Numbered from the stretch's first letter, positions 18,165 through 27,697 are shown. The stretch: DNA of 64,000 bases from Gammaproteobacteria bacterium (GCA_021772975.1 JAJFKY010000022.1:434001-498000), one strand, 5' to 3'. The notes: generated by a model from the letters alone, not told the origin. Translations and numbers: made by a program.

Positions 18165-20555
18165 TTATTGCGTTGATGTGGTCAGGGTCAGGGTGTGTCG
18201 GGGCGGACCCGGTAAAAACGGCGTCAGGCTGCCATCCAGCCAATCGTTATGCAGCGAGCGGTAATAAGGGGACAGCGGATGGCCGCTCTGTCCAGCGGGC
18301 ATCACCATATAACCCTGCGCTTCAAAACCCGGCGAAACCGCCATTCGCTGGGACTGCCCGGCACCCGTACGATACACACGTGGCATATCATTATCACCGG
18401 CCATCGGCACCGGCCGCATATTCAACCACCAGCCCAGCAGGCGATTGGCGCGGCCGATGGGGTGGGTCATATTCAACGGGTTGATTTGCCCCCAGCTGCG
18501 TTGCCGCAATTGCGCGGGACTGTCGGCCAGCGAATCCAGCTGAGTCAGCAGGTAGCTGTCCCAATCCGGATAACCGGCATCCAGCAAGTGCATGGGCCGC
18601 TGCTGCAGAATTTTCCAGACCGGTCCTTCCGCCTGACGGGTGCCGGTAAACCCGCTCCCGCCAGCCGCACACTGCCGGGTCAGGCTGCGCATCAGATCGG
18701 TTTTGACGCGCTCACGAAATTCACGCACCAGCCGGTAACCGATCGCATCGGCAGCCGCATGCTCACCACTGGCCTGGAGGTGTTCATACACGGCCTGGCG
18801 CAGCGGGCTGGACGCGGAGCTATCCAGCAGATTCAACATCAGATCGCGCCAGCGCGCCAGGAAAAGCCCCCGCTGATCCCATTGGATAGCGTGCATATCG
18901 GCCACCGTGGCGGGTTGCCGCAGATTATCCAGAGCGGTTTTAATCTGCCGCGCACGCGCACCCAGGTCGACCTGCCCATAGCCGATTACACTCAGCGCGC
19001 GGCCGTCGGTCTGGCGATTATTGGCGGTCCACAGCTGACCCTCCGCCGGATTGATGATGACCGGGTAATCAGCCGCCGGCAGCCAGCCCGGCCAACTGCG
19101 GTCAGCGATTCTCCAATCCAGCGGCAGGCGTGATTCATGACTGTTATGACGTAATGGAATACGCCCCATGATGGTCCAGCCGATATCGCCATAACGGTCG
19201 CCGACGATCAGGTTCTGAGCCGGAATGCTGGCCAGAGGCGCCAGCTCAATGGCATCACTGACCCGCCGGGCATGCTCCATCGGCAAAAAACCCGGGGCGG
19301 TAAAAAACTGATCGGTATGCGCCACCCAGCGCCAGGCCATCAATGCCTGGTCAGCATGTTCGGACCGGGCCGGTTCGATAACCGGACCCCAGCGGGTCTT
19401 GCGGATATCAATATCTACCGCCTCGCCGCCGTTGACCTGAATGGTTTCCGTCTCGATTTTAAAAGCTTCGCTGCCTTCCGGCGTGCGGTAATAACCGGGC
19501 TGGCCAGCTTCCGGCTCCACCCGGATCAGGTCCAGCCAGTCACCATAGCTGTTGGTGAATCCCCAGGCGATATGAGTGTTGCTGCCGACCACCACAAACG
19601 GCATACCCGGCAGGCTGACACCATTGATATCCAGTGGCGCGCCGTTCAGCGCCGTGCTCAATATCCGTAACCGGTACCAGATATGCGGCACACTCAGCCC
19701 CAGGTGCATGTCATCAGCAACCAGTGCCGCACCATTAGCGGAACGCTCACCCATCAGCGCCCAGTTATTGCTGCCGATCACCAACTGCTCATCGTTGTGC
19801 ATCGCCAGCGCAGGTCCTGCCGGGCTGTCCGGCAAGCTCGGCAAAGCACGGATATTCAGTTGTTGCGGACCGGGTATGGCGGCCTGCGGCCAGGCAGGCC
19901 CATGCAACGGGGCATCCCAGCTGGTGCCGATCGGCGCCAGAAAATCGAATACCGGTTCACTGAAACAGCCGGCCAGCCAACCCAGTTGGTATTCGCGCCG
20001 CGCATCATTGGACTGCAGCCTGAAATACATGGCCGCCAGCACCAGGGCACTGTCTTCCGACTGCCAGGGCTGGGCCGTTGCGCCCAGCAAGGTGTACTCG
20101 AAAGGTTGTGCCCCGAGCGCCTGCAGACCGGCGTTGACACCATCCGTATAGGCATCCAGCAAGTCACGATATTGGCCGGTGATAGCGGTCAACGCCTGCC
20201 GTGCGCGCTGGCGCATCTGATGTGGGCGCTGGCGGCGATCAACCGCCAGCAACGATTGCCCGAACAAAGCCGCCAGCTCGCCAGCGGCATAGCGGCGATT
20301 GAGGTCCATCTGGAAAAAGCGATCCTGGGCGTGCACAAAGCCGGTGGCATAAGCCGCGGCCAGCCGATCCGGCGACTCGATGGTGACCACGCCCAGCCTA
20401 TCGCGTTGAATGCTGACGTTTTGCTGCAGATCGGCCAGCGCCAGTGTGCCATCCAATTGTGGCAGGCTGCTGCGCAACCATAGCCAAAGCAGGCTGACCG
20501 TCAGCACCGCCAGAATCGATACTATCCATAAACTGCGCTTTAAGAAGCGGGGCAT
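18165..20555 (-). CDS. penicillin-acylase-family (S45) amide hydrolase
   Basis: N-terminal-nucleophile hydrolase precursor, about 796 residues. A membrane anchor or signal helix (LWIVSILAVLTVSLLWLWL) is followed by the small-subunit region (GFVHAQDRFFQMDLNRRYAAGEL). The autocleavage site has the catalytic serine in VIGSNNWALMG, followed by DDMHLGLSVPHIWYRL and the oxyanion asparagine region. Family members cleave acyl-amides such as beta-lactams and acyl-homoserine lactones in the periplasm. The start at 20555 (MPRFLKRSLWIV) is preferred because a start at 20612 would overlap the terminator at 20611-20635. Substrate unknown. It lies about 0.8 kb from the NRPS accessory genes, so a peptide-tailoring role is possible but not shown. 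Confidence 0.9.
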   Translation of the reverse strand: MPRFLKRSLWIVSILAVLTVSLLWLWLRSSLPQLDGTLALADLQQNVSIQRDRLGVVTIESPDRLAAAYATGFVHAQDRFFQMDLNRRYAAGELAALFGQSLLAVDRRQRPHQMRQRARQALTAITGQYRDLLDAYTDGVNAGLQALGAQPFEYTLLGATAQPWQSEDSALVLAAMYFRLQSNDARREYQLGWLAGCFSEPVFDFLAPIGTSWDAPLHGPAWPQAAIPGPQQLNIRALPSLPDSPAGPALAMHNDEQLVIGSNNWALMGERSANGAALVADDMHLGLSVPHIWYRLRILSTALNGAPLDINGVSLPGMPFVVVGSNTHIAWGFTNSYGDWLDLIRVEPEAGQPGYYRTPEGSEAFKIETETIQVNGGEAVDIDIRKTRWGPVIEPARSEHADQALMAWRWVAHTDQFFTAPGFLPMEHARRVSDAIELAPLASIPAQNLIVGDRYGDIGWTIMGRIPLRHNSHESRLPLDWRIADRSWPGWLPAADYPVIINPAEGQLWTANNRQTDGRALSVIGYGQVDLGARARQIKTALDNLRQPATVADMHAIQWDQRGLFLARWRDLMLNLLDSSASSPLRQAVYEHLQASGEHAAADAIGYRLVREFRERVKTDLMRSLTRQCAAGGSGFTGTRQAEGPVWKILQQRPMHLLDAGYPDWDSYLLTQLDSLADSPAQLRQRSWGQINPLNMTHPIGRANRLLGWWLNMRPVPMAGDNDMPRVYRTGAGQSQRMAVSPGFEAQGYMVMPAGQSGHPLSPYYRSLHNDWLDGSLTPFLPGPPRHTLTLTTSTQ

Positions 20556-20610
20556 CTGGTCCCTCCGGTGTCCTGAACTGTCCGTCACTATAGTGCAATT
20601 GATGGCGCAC

Positions 20611-20635
20611 AAAAAAGGGCAGCCGAAGCTGCCCT
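20611..20635 (-). terminator. rho-independent terminator downstream of the 173-aa exported protein gene
   Basis: Stem GGGCAGC / GCTGCCC with a tight TTCG loop on the minus strand, followed by TTTTTT. It lies 23 nt after the stop at 20658 and separates this gene from the acylase downstream. Confidence 0.92.
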
Positions 20636-20657
20636 GATATAAGTTGCAGGTCAGTGC

Positions 20658-21179
20658 TTACTGAAAGCGATAACCAAAGCTGATACCTCGACGGTTATTA
20701 CCATACCGGCCTCTGACCACGCCCTTGCGCTGTCCGTAACCATAACCGTCGTGATGCTGTACCCGACGCTCGGCTTTGGCATTAAGCAGACCGCCGACAT
20801 CATTAAAAGCGTACTTCACCGGATGCAGGTCGGGTATCCGCGCCTTATGACCGTAGTGGGCATTAGGATAGTAGCTGGAATATTCGTGCAGCCGGTAGAA
20901 ACGGGCCTCCACTCTTTCATACGAGGCATACAGTTCGCGGAAACCTGCACCGCGTTCAACCAGATAACAAAAATCCGCGGTTGCCCGGGCAAAACGACGG
21001 GCCGCTTTATTCAGCTTGCGGGAGCCAGAAACATATTGAATGTCTTTGGCATACGCCTTGGCTGCATAATCCAGTTCCGCCGCTGCCTGCTGCAAACGAT
21101 AGTTGCCGCCATAGCCGCCGGCAAACGTGGTGATTGAAAACAGTGCCAATATAGCAATTAATACGATTCGGGCTTTCAT
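20658..21179 (-). CDS. small exported protein of unknown function
   Basis: 173 residues. A classical signal peptide (MKARIVLIAILALFSITTFAGG) is cut probably near residue 20. The mature part is helical and rich in Ala, Arg and Tyr (QQAAAELDYAAKAYAKDI, NKAARRFARATADF). It ends in a basic, Gly/Arg/Tyr-rich tail (YGYGQRKGVVRGRYGNNRR). No family is recognised. It is a single gene with its own strong terminator. A periplasmic or secreted location is likely. Confidence 0.8.
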   Translation of the reverse strand: MKARIVLIAILALFSITTFAGGYGGNYRLQQAAAELDYAAKAYAKDIQYVSGSRKLNKAARRFARATADFCYLVERGAGFRELYASYERVEARFYRLHEYSSYYPNAHYGHKARIPDLHPVKYAFNDVGGLLNAKAERRVQHHDGYGYGQRKGVVRGRYGNNRRGISFGYRFQ

Positions 21180-21314
21180 AATCTACTCCTACTCTATTGC
21201 GAGTGGGGCCAGTTTATAAAAGCACCTATGAACTAAGGCTTAATTATTTCTGAATCGATAATTAACGGGGTTATGCCTGCGCGATGCCACCGTGCGTGCC
21301 GGCGACCTTGGCCG

Positions 21315-22163
21315 CTAAGCTGCTGGTCCGGCAGCCAGCCGTGACTGTTCCACCAACCGGGTATTGGCCGGCAGGACAATACTGCACATCGTATTCAACC
21401 ACACAAAGCACAACGCCTTATATTGAATAAAGTGCTTGAAGCGAAACTCCAGCACCCCGTCGGTATCACTGCAGTCGGCAATTTCAAAAATACTGATGGG
21501 CGCGGTCAGGCCACAGCGCATCACTTTGGAAAGCGCCTCTTTGACCGTCCACAGACCCGTCACCAGCTGCAGCTGGCTATACCCACTCAGTTGAGCGACC
21601 AGACGCTGCTCCTGCTCAGTGACCTGCTCATGCAGTGTTTTTACATTTGCGCCGTCAATATTTTCAGTATCAATCGCCATCGGATGTGCCCCCGGATAGG
21701 CAATCGCGGCCGTCACCGAAGCAGCATGACTGAGACTGACCTCAAGCGCTGGATTGTCAGGACACCACAGCAACGGCTGTCTGAAAATACCGGAGTCCAC
21801 CCTGATACCCGGCTGCGGCTGCCGCGGACATAAAACAGTAGTGGCCTGCTTGGCGGCGTAGCGGCCACGCAGATAATCATCAGCTCGTTTGCGATGGGCA
21901 TAAGCCTGCAGGCGCTGCCATTCATGCGGATGCAGAAAGCTTTGCGCATGCTGCCTCAGCTCATCCGCACCGGTAGTCGTCAGACATAAGCCGGCCAGAT
22001 AAACCTGATCAGTGCGCTGCAGTTCCAGCTGCTTGAGAAAAACGGCGCCTGGTCTATCAGCGGGCAGTTGCTCAGGCGCCAGTTCTGAGCTCTGTTCTGG
22101 TTTCTGTTCTGGCCCCTTGCTAGCATTCAAATCTGAATTGACTTTATTCATCCCGGATGTCAT
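21315..22163 (-). CDS. Sfp-type 4'-phosphopantetheinyl transferase
   Basis: Moves 4'-phosphopantetheine from CoA to the conserved serine of carrier domains and so activates the NRPSs of this cluster. It has 282 residues. The family motifs are present: VSLSHAASVTAAIA, PMAIDTENI (magnesium ligands) and LWTVKEALSKVMRCGL. The first 45 residues are a Glu/Pro/Gln-rich extension; a second ATG at 22151 is an alternative start. It is the last gene of the run TauD-TEII-TEII-PPTase, 22 nt after the preceding gene. Confidence 0.93.
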   Translation of the reverse strand: MTSGMNKVNSDLNASKGPEQKPEQSSELAPEQLPADRPGAVFLKQLELQRTDQVYLAGLCLTTTGADELRQHAQSFLHPHEWQRLQAYAHRKRADDYLRGRYAAKQATTVLCPRQPQPGIRVDSGIFRQPLLWCPDNPALEVSLSHAASVTAAIAYPGAHPMAIDTENIDGANVKTLHEQVTEQEQRLVAQLSGYSQLQLVTGLWTVKEALSKVMRCGLTAPISIFEIADCSDTDGVLEFRFKHFIQYKALCFVWLNTMCSIVLPANTRLVEQSRLAAGPAA

Positions 22164-22184
22164 TGCGTCTTTACCGCCAACGGT

Positions 22185-22973
22185 TTATCGGCTGTCGGCA
22201 TTGGCGGACCTGAGTACAGCATCACGGGGAAATAATTTTTGCTGTATCTCAGCTAGCATGCGCTGCTCATGCGAGTGCAGAAAAAAATGATCTCCCGGTA
22301 ACACTCTGAGGTCAAAATCCGCCTGAGTATACTGTCTCCACTGCTCAACATCAGCGACCGGCACGCGGGTGTCCTGATCACCGCAATAGGCAGTGATCGG
22401 GCACCTGACCTGCAACCCCTGCTGGTTGCGATAATCAGCACAGGCAAAAAAATCAGAGCGAATGACCGGCAACGCGTACTCCAGCAACTCTTTATTTTCC
22501 AGCACTTCCTGCGGCATGCCATTTAATTCCACCAAGGCCGCCAGAAATTGCCGTTCCGGTAATTGGTGAATGGGATCCGGATCACTGACGTGCGGCGCGT
22601 AAGCACCCGATACGAACAGATGCTCGGGCGCCTGGCCATGCTCGGCGCCGAGCTGGCTGGCCAGCTCATAGGCAATCAATGCCCCCATGCTATGACCAAA
22701 AAAAGCAAACGGTTTATCCAGCCGTGGCAGTATCGAAGCCATCAAGGATTGTGACATTTGTTTGATATTCGGTATTAACGGTTCGCTGATACGTGCTTCA
22801 CGACCGGGATATAAAATGCCGATGACCTCTACTTCTTGCGGCATATGACCCGGCCAGTTGCGGAACACCGCCGGCCCGGAACCGCCATAGGGGAAGCAAA
22901 ATAATCTCAGCCTGGTTGCTGATGGTTTTTTGAACGGCCTGAACCAGCTCTGATTGATTACCGCATGCTGCAT
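22185..22973 (-). CDS. type II thioesterase (first of two)
   Basis: Stand-alone alpha/beta hydrolase that frees NRPS carrier domains from wrong or stalled acyl groups. It has 262 residues. FCFPYGGSGPAVFRNWPG at the N-terminus, the nucleophile elbow FFGHSMGALIAYELA, the Asp region around YCGDQDTRVP and the His in LPGDHFFLHSH match the GrsT/SrfAD family. GGAG lies upstream of the ATG. It lies between the second TEII gene and the PPTase gene. Confidence 0.95.
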   Translation of the reverse strand: MQHAVINQSWFRPFKKPSATRLRLFCFPYGGSGPAVFRNWPGHMPQEVEVIGILYPGREARISEPLIPNIKQMSQSLMASILPRLDKPFAFFGHSMGALIAYELASQLGAEHGQAPEHLFVSGAYAPHVSDPDPIHQLPERQFLAALVELNGMPQEVLENKELLEYALPVIRSDFFACADYRNQQGLQVRCPITAYCGDQDTRVPVADVEQWRQYTQADFDLRVLPGDHFFLHSHEQRMLAEIQQKLFPRDAVLRSANADSR

Positions 22974-23056
22974 ACCTACTCCATGTGTTACGAGACTTTT
23001 CTGACGCGAATCATCGCGGTAACTTTACCCGAATCGGGTCTATTCAATGTTATCCG

Positions 23057-23827
23057 TTAACCTGATGCGCTATCCGACAAGCCGGATAATTCAGCATTGA
23101 TGCTTGCCAGGATGTCCTGTTCGCGATCATGAATGAAAAAATGCCCGCCCGAAAATACCTGCTGAGTAAATCCGGCGGCAGTATATTGCTGCCATGCCTC
23201 AACCCTGGCCAACCGTGCCCGGGGATCATCCTTACCGGCGAATGCGGTCAGCCCGCAAGCCAGTTTGGTCCCGGACTGAGGCTGATAGTTTGCGCAGGCA
23301 GCGAAGTCATTACGGATAATCGGCAGCGCATATTCCAGCAATCTGTGATTGGCCAGTATAGCGTCAGGCATTCCCCGCATGCCAATCAAAGCGGTCAGAA
23401 ACTGCTCGTCAGACAAATGATGAATCGGCTTTTCAACCGGGTAATGTGGCGCCGTGGCGCCGGCTACAAATAAATGTTCAGGATGGATATTGTGGCTGTC
23501 CGCCAGCCTGCGGGCCAATTCAAAACTGAGCAATGCGCCCAGACTGTGGCCGAACAAAGCAAAGGGTTTTTCGAGATACGGCAACATGCCCGGCAACATG
23601 GCTTCTGCCAGTTGTTCAATATCAGGCACCAGCGATTCCATACTGCGGGATTCGCGGCCGGGATAGAGGATGCCGATAGCTTCGATCGAATCGGATAGAC
23701 GTTCCGGCCAGTGCCTGAATATGCCTGGGCCGCTACCCCCGTAGGGGAAACAGAACAAGCGGACTTCAGCCTCCGGGCGTGGCATGAAGGCCCTGTACCA
23801 GGCAGGCTTTCCAGTATCTGTTTTCAT
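23057..23827 (-). CDS. type II thioesterase (second of two)
   Basis: A paralogue of the neighbouring TEII. From the chosen start (MKTDTGKPAWYR, AGGTGG upstream) it has 256 residues. LFCFPYGGSGPGIFRHWP, the nucleophile ALFGHSLGALLSFELA, FAGKDDPRARL and SGGHFFIHD are present. The two copies differ clearly, so the duplication is not recent. Two TEIIs in one cluster may serve different blocked intermediates, such as carrier proofreading and monomer release (inference). Confidence 0.95.
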   Translation of the reverse strand: MKTDTGKPAWYRAFMPRPEAEVRLFCFPYGGSGPGIFRHWPERLSDSIEAIGILYPGRESRSMESLVPDIEQLAEAMLPGMLPYLEKPFALFGHSLGALLSFELARRLADSHNIHPEHLFVAGATAPHYPVEKPIHHLSDEQFLTALIGMRGMPDAILANHRLLEYALPIIRNDFAACANYQPQSGTKLACGLTAFAGKDDPRARLARVEAWQQYTAAGFTQQVFSGGHFFIHDREQDILASINAELSGLSDSASG

Positions 23828-23937
23828 TCTGATTCCACCTGGATAAGTTGTCCGCAATCCATGCCGCGATCACATCCTTAAGCAATACCCCAAAACCCGT
23901 AATGCCAGCCGGTTGCCGGATCAATCTGAGCGTTGCC

Positions 23938-24915
23938 TTAATTGACCCCACCGTGGGCACGCGCCATTCCCACCAGCACCTTACGCGTGCCTGTATAAGG
24001 CCTGCGGCCATGGGTGAACAGCATATTATCCAGCAGTAACAGATCATGCATTTGCCAGGCAAAGGCAAACTGCAGGTCCTGATAAACCTGACGGATATGG
24101 GTCAGCGCATCCGGGCTTATCGCACCACCATCGCCAAAATAACTGTTGCGTGGGAGATGTTCTTCCCCCATCGCGCCGAGCAGGCTGGCCTGTGTTTCCG
24201 CATTCAGATTACTGATATGAAACAGATGCGCCTGATTAAACCACACCAGCTCATCGCTGACCGGATGGCGCTGAATGGCTGCGTTGATCTGCCTGGTGCG
24301 CAAACCATTGTTATCCAGCCATTCATATTCGATCTGATTATTGTTACAGAACTGTTCCACTACCGCCTTGTTGTCGGTTTGAAATACTTCAGTCCAGGGT
24401 AAGTCCACATCGCCGTAATTTCTGACATACATAACCCCGCGTTGGGCAAATTCCTCACGCACCGCAGGATCGATGGCCTGATAAACACGCCGGCTGTCGG
24501 CGAGCGGCGTTTCACCACCGCTGTCAGCGGGCAGCATACACACAAACCCGATTCGCAACGGCCACTGATTTGAGTAGGCATTTTCATTATGCTGCGGAAT
24601 GGTTTCCTCGGCATGATATTCAGTGGCGGTATATATATTTGCTTTTAATTCAGTCCGCGGAGTTGAGCGATAAGTATAATTAATCAATTCTTCGGAAAAT
24701 ATTTTTTCCAGCACACTGCCGAATTGTTTACTGCTCATCACTTTTAAACCACGCACCAGTAAAGCTCCATGTTGCTGGAGCAATTGCTCGAGATAGGCAT
24801 GATTCCGGGCAGCCCAATCGGTAATTTTTTCACCACTGGTGGTCACATTCAGCAGGATCTTATGACCCGCTATATCTTCCAGCTCATGGGTGTTTATATT
24901 TTTGTCGTCATGCAT
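23938..24915 (-). CDS. Fe(II)/2-oxoglutarate-dependent hydroxylase, TauD/SyrP-like
   Basis: 325 residues. The metal-binding HxE is in PQHNENAYSN, the distal His in LLLDNMLFTHGRRPY, and the 2-oxoglutarate arginine in GTRKVLVGMARAHGG. CMLPADSGGETPLADSRRVY is the conserved TauD segment. The HxE variant and overall pattern resemble SyrP-type enzymes, which hydroxylate an amino acid (often the beta carbon) attached to a carrier domain. It is the first gene of the accessory run and probably acts on one of the NRPS-bound residues. GGAGAG lies about 9 nt before the ATG. Confidence 0.88.
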   Translation of the reverse strand: MHDDKNINTHELEDIAGHKILLNVTTSGEKITDWAARNHAYLEQLLQQHGALLVRGLKVMSSKQFGSVLEKIFSEELINYTYRSTPRTELKANIYTATEYHAEETIPQHNENAYSNQWPLRIGFVCMLPADSGGETPLADSRRVYQAIDPAVREEFAQRGVMYVRNYGDVDLPWTEVFQTDNKAVVEQFCNNNQIEYEWLDNNGLRTRQINAAIQRHPVSDELVWFNQAHLFHISNLNAETQASLLGAMGEEHLPRNSYFGDGGAISPDALTHIRQVYQDLQFAFAWQMHDLLLLDNMLFTHGRRPYTGTRKVLVGMARAHGGVN

Positions 24916-25992
24916 GACTGATGGCTCTCCGTATCTATCTGGCCGGTTATGGATATTGCATGGCTTGCTGCTGACTCAATGCCTAAATCAGACCGGCGGT
25001 TCCGGGCTGGATTTGGCCTGGAATTATGGCATAAACCCAGGGCTTTCACAGCCTGATGCTGACAGCTCCGGGCGGAGTTTCCGGGCTTATCGGGAACCTG
25101 ACAAATCAGCACCATCAGCAGCATTGCGGATTTTCTCAAGCAACCGTTGAGCGGTTTGATTCCAAAACCCCACACTGGCGGCAAAGTCTTTTATATCAAT
25201 AGGTTGACGGTTTCTCGGCTGTTGCCGGCCAGCCTGTAGCCCGGCATCACCGCCTGGCCCGTGCGGTTATTGAACCCGACGGCTGGTGCGCTGATAACTG
25301 GCTGCGCGCTATGCTAAAGTATTAGCCGCGCATCGGCTTGTTATTCACTCCGGCATCAGCATCCTGCAGCTCCCCAGCGGTACTGTTGAGCATCATCATT
25401 GCGCTGATATTGATGCGCGCGGGCAGCGTTCTCAGGCAGCATGCCAGCGTTGCTTAACAACTATCTAACATCGTTTTGCAATATACGTTTATCCGCTCGC
25501 TTAAAACGGCCGGATGACATGCAAATCGCAGTGACTTGGCGGGCTGTTTATGGTAGAGTACGAAGCATACAGGACGTGAGTAAAAAAACACGGAGGTTAT
25601 GGTAAAAATACCCTGGAACCCTCGTTCCAAACCATCCCCTCCATCCCGGATAGTATGCGATCTGTTTGACTGGAAACCTGCCTCTGCAGGCATGCCGTCA
25701 ATACGCGGTTAACATCTATTGCGCGCATGCAGCTGCCGGGACCTGGCTTTCAACCACGCTCTGATATCAGTTCACGGCCGGATACATTTTATCAACCGCC
25801 GGGACTGCATAAGCTTGTCCGTTAAACAGGCACATAATAAAAGAAAAAATTGTAACGATTAGAGCGCATGAATTCAGACCCTATTTCACCAGTCGATTCG
25901 GCCGGCAGCAGGATGTTTTTAAACCATCCGCTGATGGTGGTTCATGGCTGCCCCATCACTGACTTATCCGCCCGCTCAATGAGGCTATCGGG
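24916..25992. other. 1.08-kb intergenic region between divergent cluster genes
   Basis: No convincing gene. It should hold the promoters for the minus-strand hydroxylase run and the plus-strand desaturase. I see an A/T-rich patch at about 25840-25862, a short hairpin (TGGAAC-cctc-GTTCCA, 25614-25629) just after a GGAGG at 25592-25596, and a 40-codon protein-like stretch at 25203-25325 (VARHHRLARAVIEPDGW within it) with no start codon that may be a gene remnant. None is strong enough to call. Confidence 0.5.
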
Positions 25993-27003
25993 ATGACAGC
26001 AGGTATAGGTCTCGGCCCTGAAACCAGAACGGCTGAGGAAATTGAAAAAGCCAGTCCGTTTTTTATCCGGCAACTGAGAAATATTCCCGAATTGCGTTCC
26101 GCCAAAGCAAAATTCTGCGGGCCCAATTTAACCGACACCATCGGCGTTGCACTGTTATGCTGGTTTCAACTGGCGGCACTGGGAGCCACTGCGTTACTGG
26201 CGGCACAGTCAACCTCTGGGTGGTTGGAAATAGTACTGTATTTATACGTGATTATTTTTTCTGCTCGCGCCCTGCGCGGATTGGAAGGCATGTTTCACGA
26301 AGGCAGCCACCGGCTGTTTCACCGTTCGATGAAAATCAATGACCGGCTGACCAACCTGGTTGGCGGCGCGGTGTTTGGTAAATCGGTACAAGCCTATCGC
26401 CCGCCGCACTGGGGGCACCATCGCTATCTGGGCAGTAAATCAGAAGCCGACCGCACCAATTATGATCGTCGGCAATACGCCGGTCTTAATCGCTCCAGTC
26501 GGATAAAATATGTACTCGGTATCGTGCAGCGCTATCCGCTGTTTCTTTGGGACTGGTTGATCGATGTCAAAAGCAGCCGCTATCGGACCACGCTGTTGCT
26601 TGCCTGGCATCTGAGCGTAACCGCCCTGCTGGTGATTTTACTGGGCTGGTCCCAGACTCTGCTGGTCATGAGCATGACCATCTGGCTACCCATGCTGCTG
26701 GTGCTGCCCGCCTTGAGAATGATCGGCGAAGCGGAAGAACACCCGTATGAAAAAGTCCCCTGCAGTGATTATGGTCCTCAGATTACCTTTGCTGCTACAC
26801 TCAATAATGTAGGCATCCTGCAGCAGATGTTCATTCACCCGTTTGGTGACTGCTGGCATATTGTGCATCATCTTATTCCGACCTGCCGTCAGATTCGGCA
26901 AAGAGCGATTCATAAACTGCTGCTGGAGCATAGTCCGATATACCGGCAATCCATATTGAGCAGGACACGTATCCTGGAAGAAGAACGCAGATATGCCAAA
27001 TGA
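25993..27003 (+). CDS. membrane fatty-acid desaturase-like di-iron enzyme
   Basis: 336 residues. The histidine boxes of the membrane desaturase/hydroxylase superfamily are clear: FHEGSHRLFH, HWGHHRYLG and HIVHHLIP. Hydrophobic segments at about 50-95 and 205-245 would cross the membrane. The start has GAGG 8 nt upstream. Such enzymes desaturate or hydroxylate acyl chains or small aliphatics; in an NRPS cluster the substrate could be a lipid tail or a monomer (inference). The end overlaps the next gene by 11 nt. Confidence 0.85.
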   Translation: MTAGIGLGPETRTAEEIEKASPFFIRQLRNIPELRSAKAKFCGPNLTDTIGVALLCWFQLAALGATALLAAQSTSGWLEIVLYLYVIIFSARALRGLEGMFHEGSHRLFHRSMKINDRLTNLVGGAVFGKSVQAYRPPHWGHHRYLGSKSEADRTNYDRRQYAGLNRSSRIKYVLGIVQRYPLFLWDWLIDVKSSRYRTTLLLAWHLSVTALLVILLGWSQTLLVMSMTIWLPMLLVLPALRMIGEAEEHPYEKVPCSDYGPQITFAATLNNVGILQQMFIHPFGDCWHIVHHLIPTCRQIRQRAIHKLLLEHSPIYRQSILSRTRILEEERRYAK

Positions 27004-27697
27004 GCTTAGCGTCGCAACCGCTGTAAAAAATCAATTCCCTAAGCTGCAAATAGCCGTTATCACCGGCGAGTTGCCAGCCACCACTCCAGACCCTGCACGG
27101 ACCAGCGCCGCCATCAATGCATTGCGGGATACTGCGCTGCGACAGCTTAAAACCGAGGCCGGACGCTTCGAGCATCTCAGCCAGCATCCGCATGTGGCTG
27201 CCTGGCGGCAGGCCTATGCCAGCTTCGGCGTCAAAGCAAAGCGGCACCCGCCTACCCATGAAGCGCTGGCTAAACGGTTACTGAAAGATCAGGGCTGGCC
27301 GGAGATCAATCCAATCGTGGATATCTATCTTGCCAATCAGGCACAGTGGCTGTTACCCCACGGTGGTTATGACAGCGATTATTTGAGCGGTGATCTGTGT
27401 CTGCGGCTGGCGGGCAGCGGATTGACCTTCACCGCGCTGGGCAGCGACGAGGCTGAAGCGGTGCCCGAAGGTGAAATCATTTACACCGATGAGGCGCGGG
27501 TCCTGACCCGCCGCTGGAATTACAGGGATTGCCATGCCACCCGCATTCGCGCCGCTACGCAGCGCTTCTGGCTGGCGATTGAATCGCCCGATTCAGCATT
27601 GATCGCGCCGGATATTATCCGCCAGGCCGGCGCCAGTCTGGCTGACAAACTGGACCGCACCCTGGGTGCATCGGTTGCGCTCAGCGTGATTGGCTGA
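26993..27697 (+). CDS. B3/B4 tRNA-editing-domain-like protein
   Basis: 234 residues. The pattern WRQAYASFGVKAKRHPPTHEALAKR, then INPIVDIYLANQAQWLLPHGGYD and YTDEARVLTRRWNYRDCHAT, matches the stand-alone B3/B4 family related to the editing domain of phenylalanyl-tRNA synthetase beta. Family members are thought to hydrolyse mischarged aminoacyl-tRNA. It starts inside the desaturase gene (11-nt overlap), so the two are made together. Its presence in the cluster could protect translation from an amino-acid analogue made here (inference). No function is proven. Confidence 0.8.
   Translation: MPNELSVATAVKNQFPKLQIAVITGELPATTPDPARTSAAINALRDTALRQLKTEAGRFEHLSQHPHVAAWRQAYASFGVKAKRHPPTHEALAKRLLKDQGWPEINPIVDIYLANQAQWLLPHGGYDSDYLSGDLCLRLAGSGLTFTALGSDEAEAVPEGEIIYTDEARVLTRRWNYRDCHATRIRAATQRFWLAIESPDSALIAPDIIRQAGASLADKLDRTLGASVALSVIG

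Noticed and set aside
25454-25693. 79-codon minus-strand open frame in the intergenic gap
   Set aside because: No family resemblance, no ribosome binding site and no neighbour it would pair with.
25599-25712. 37-codon open frame after a GGAGG
   Set aside because: The GGAGG is only 2 nt from the ATG, the sequence is low in complexity and a hairpin overlaps its 5' end.
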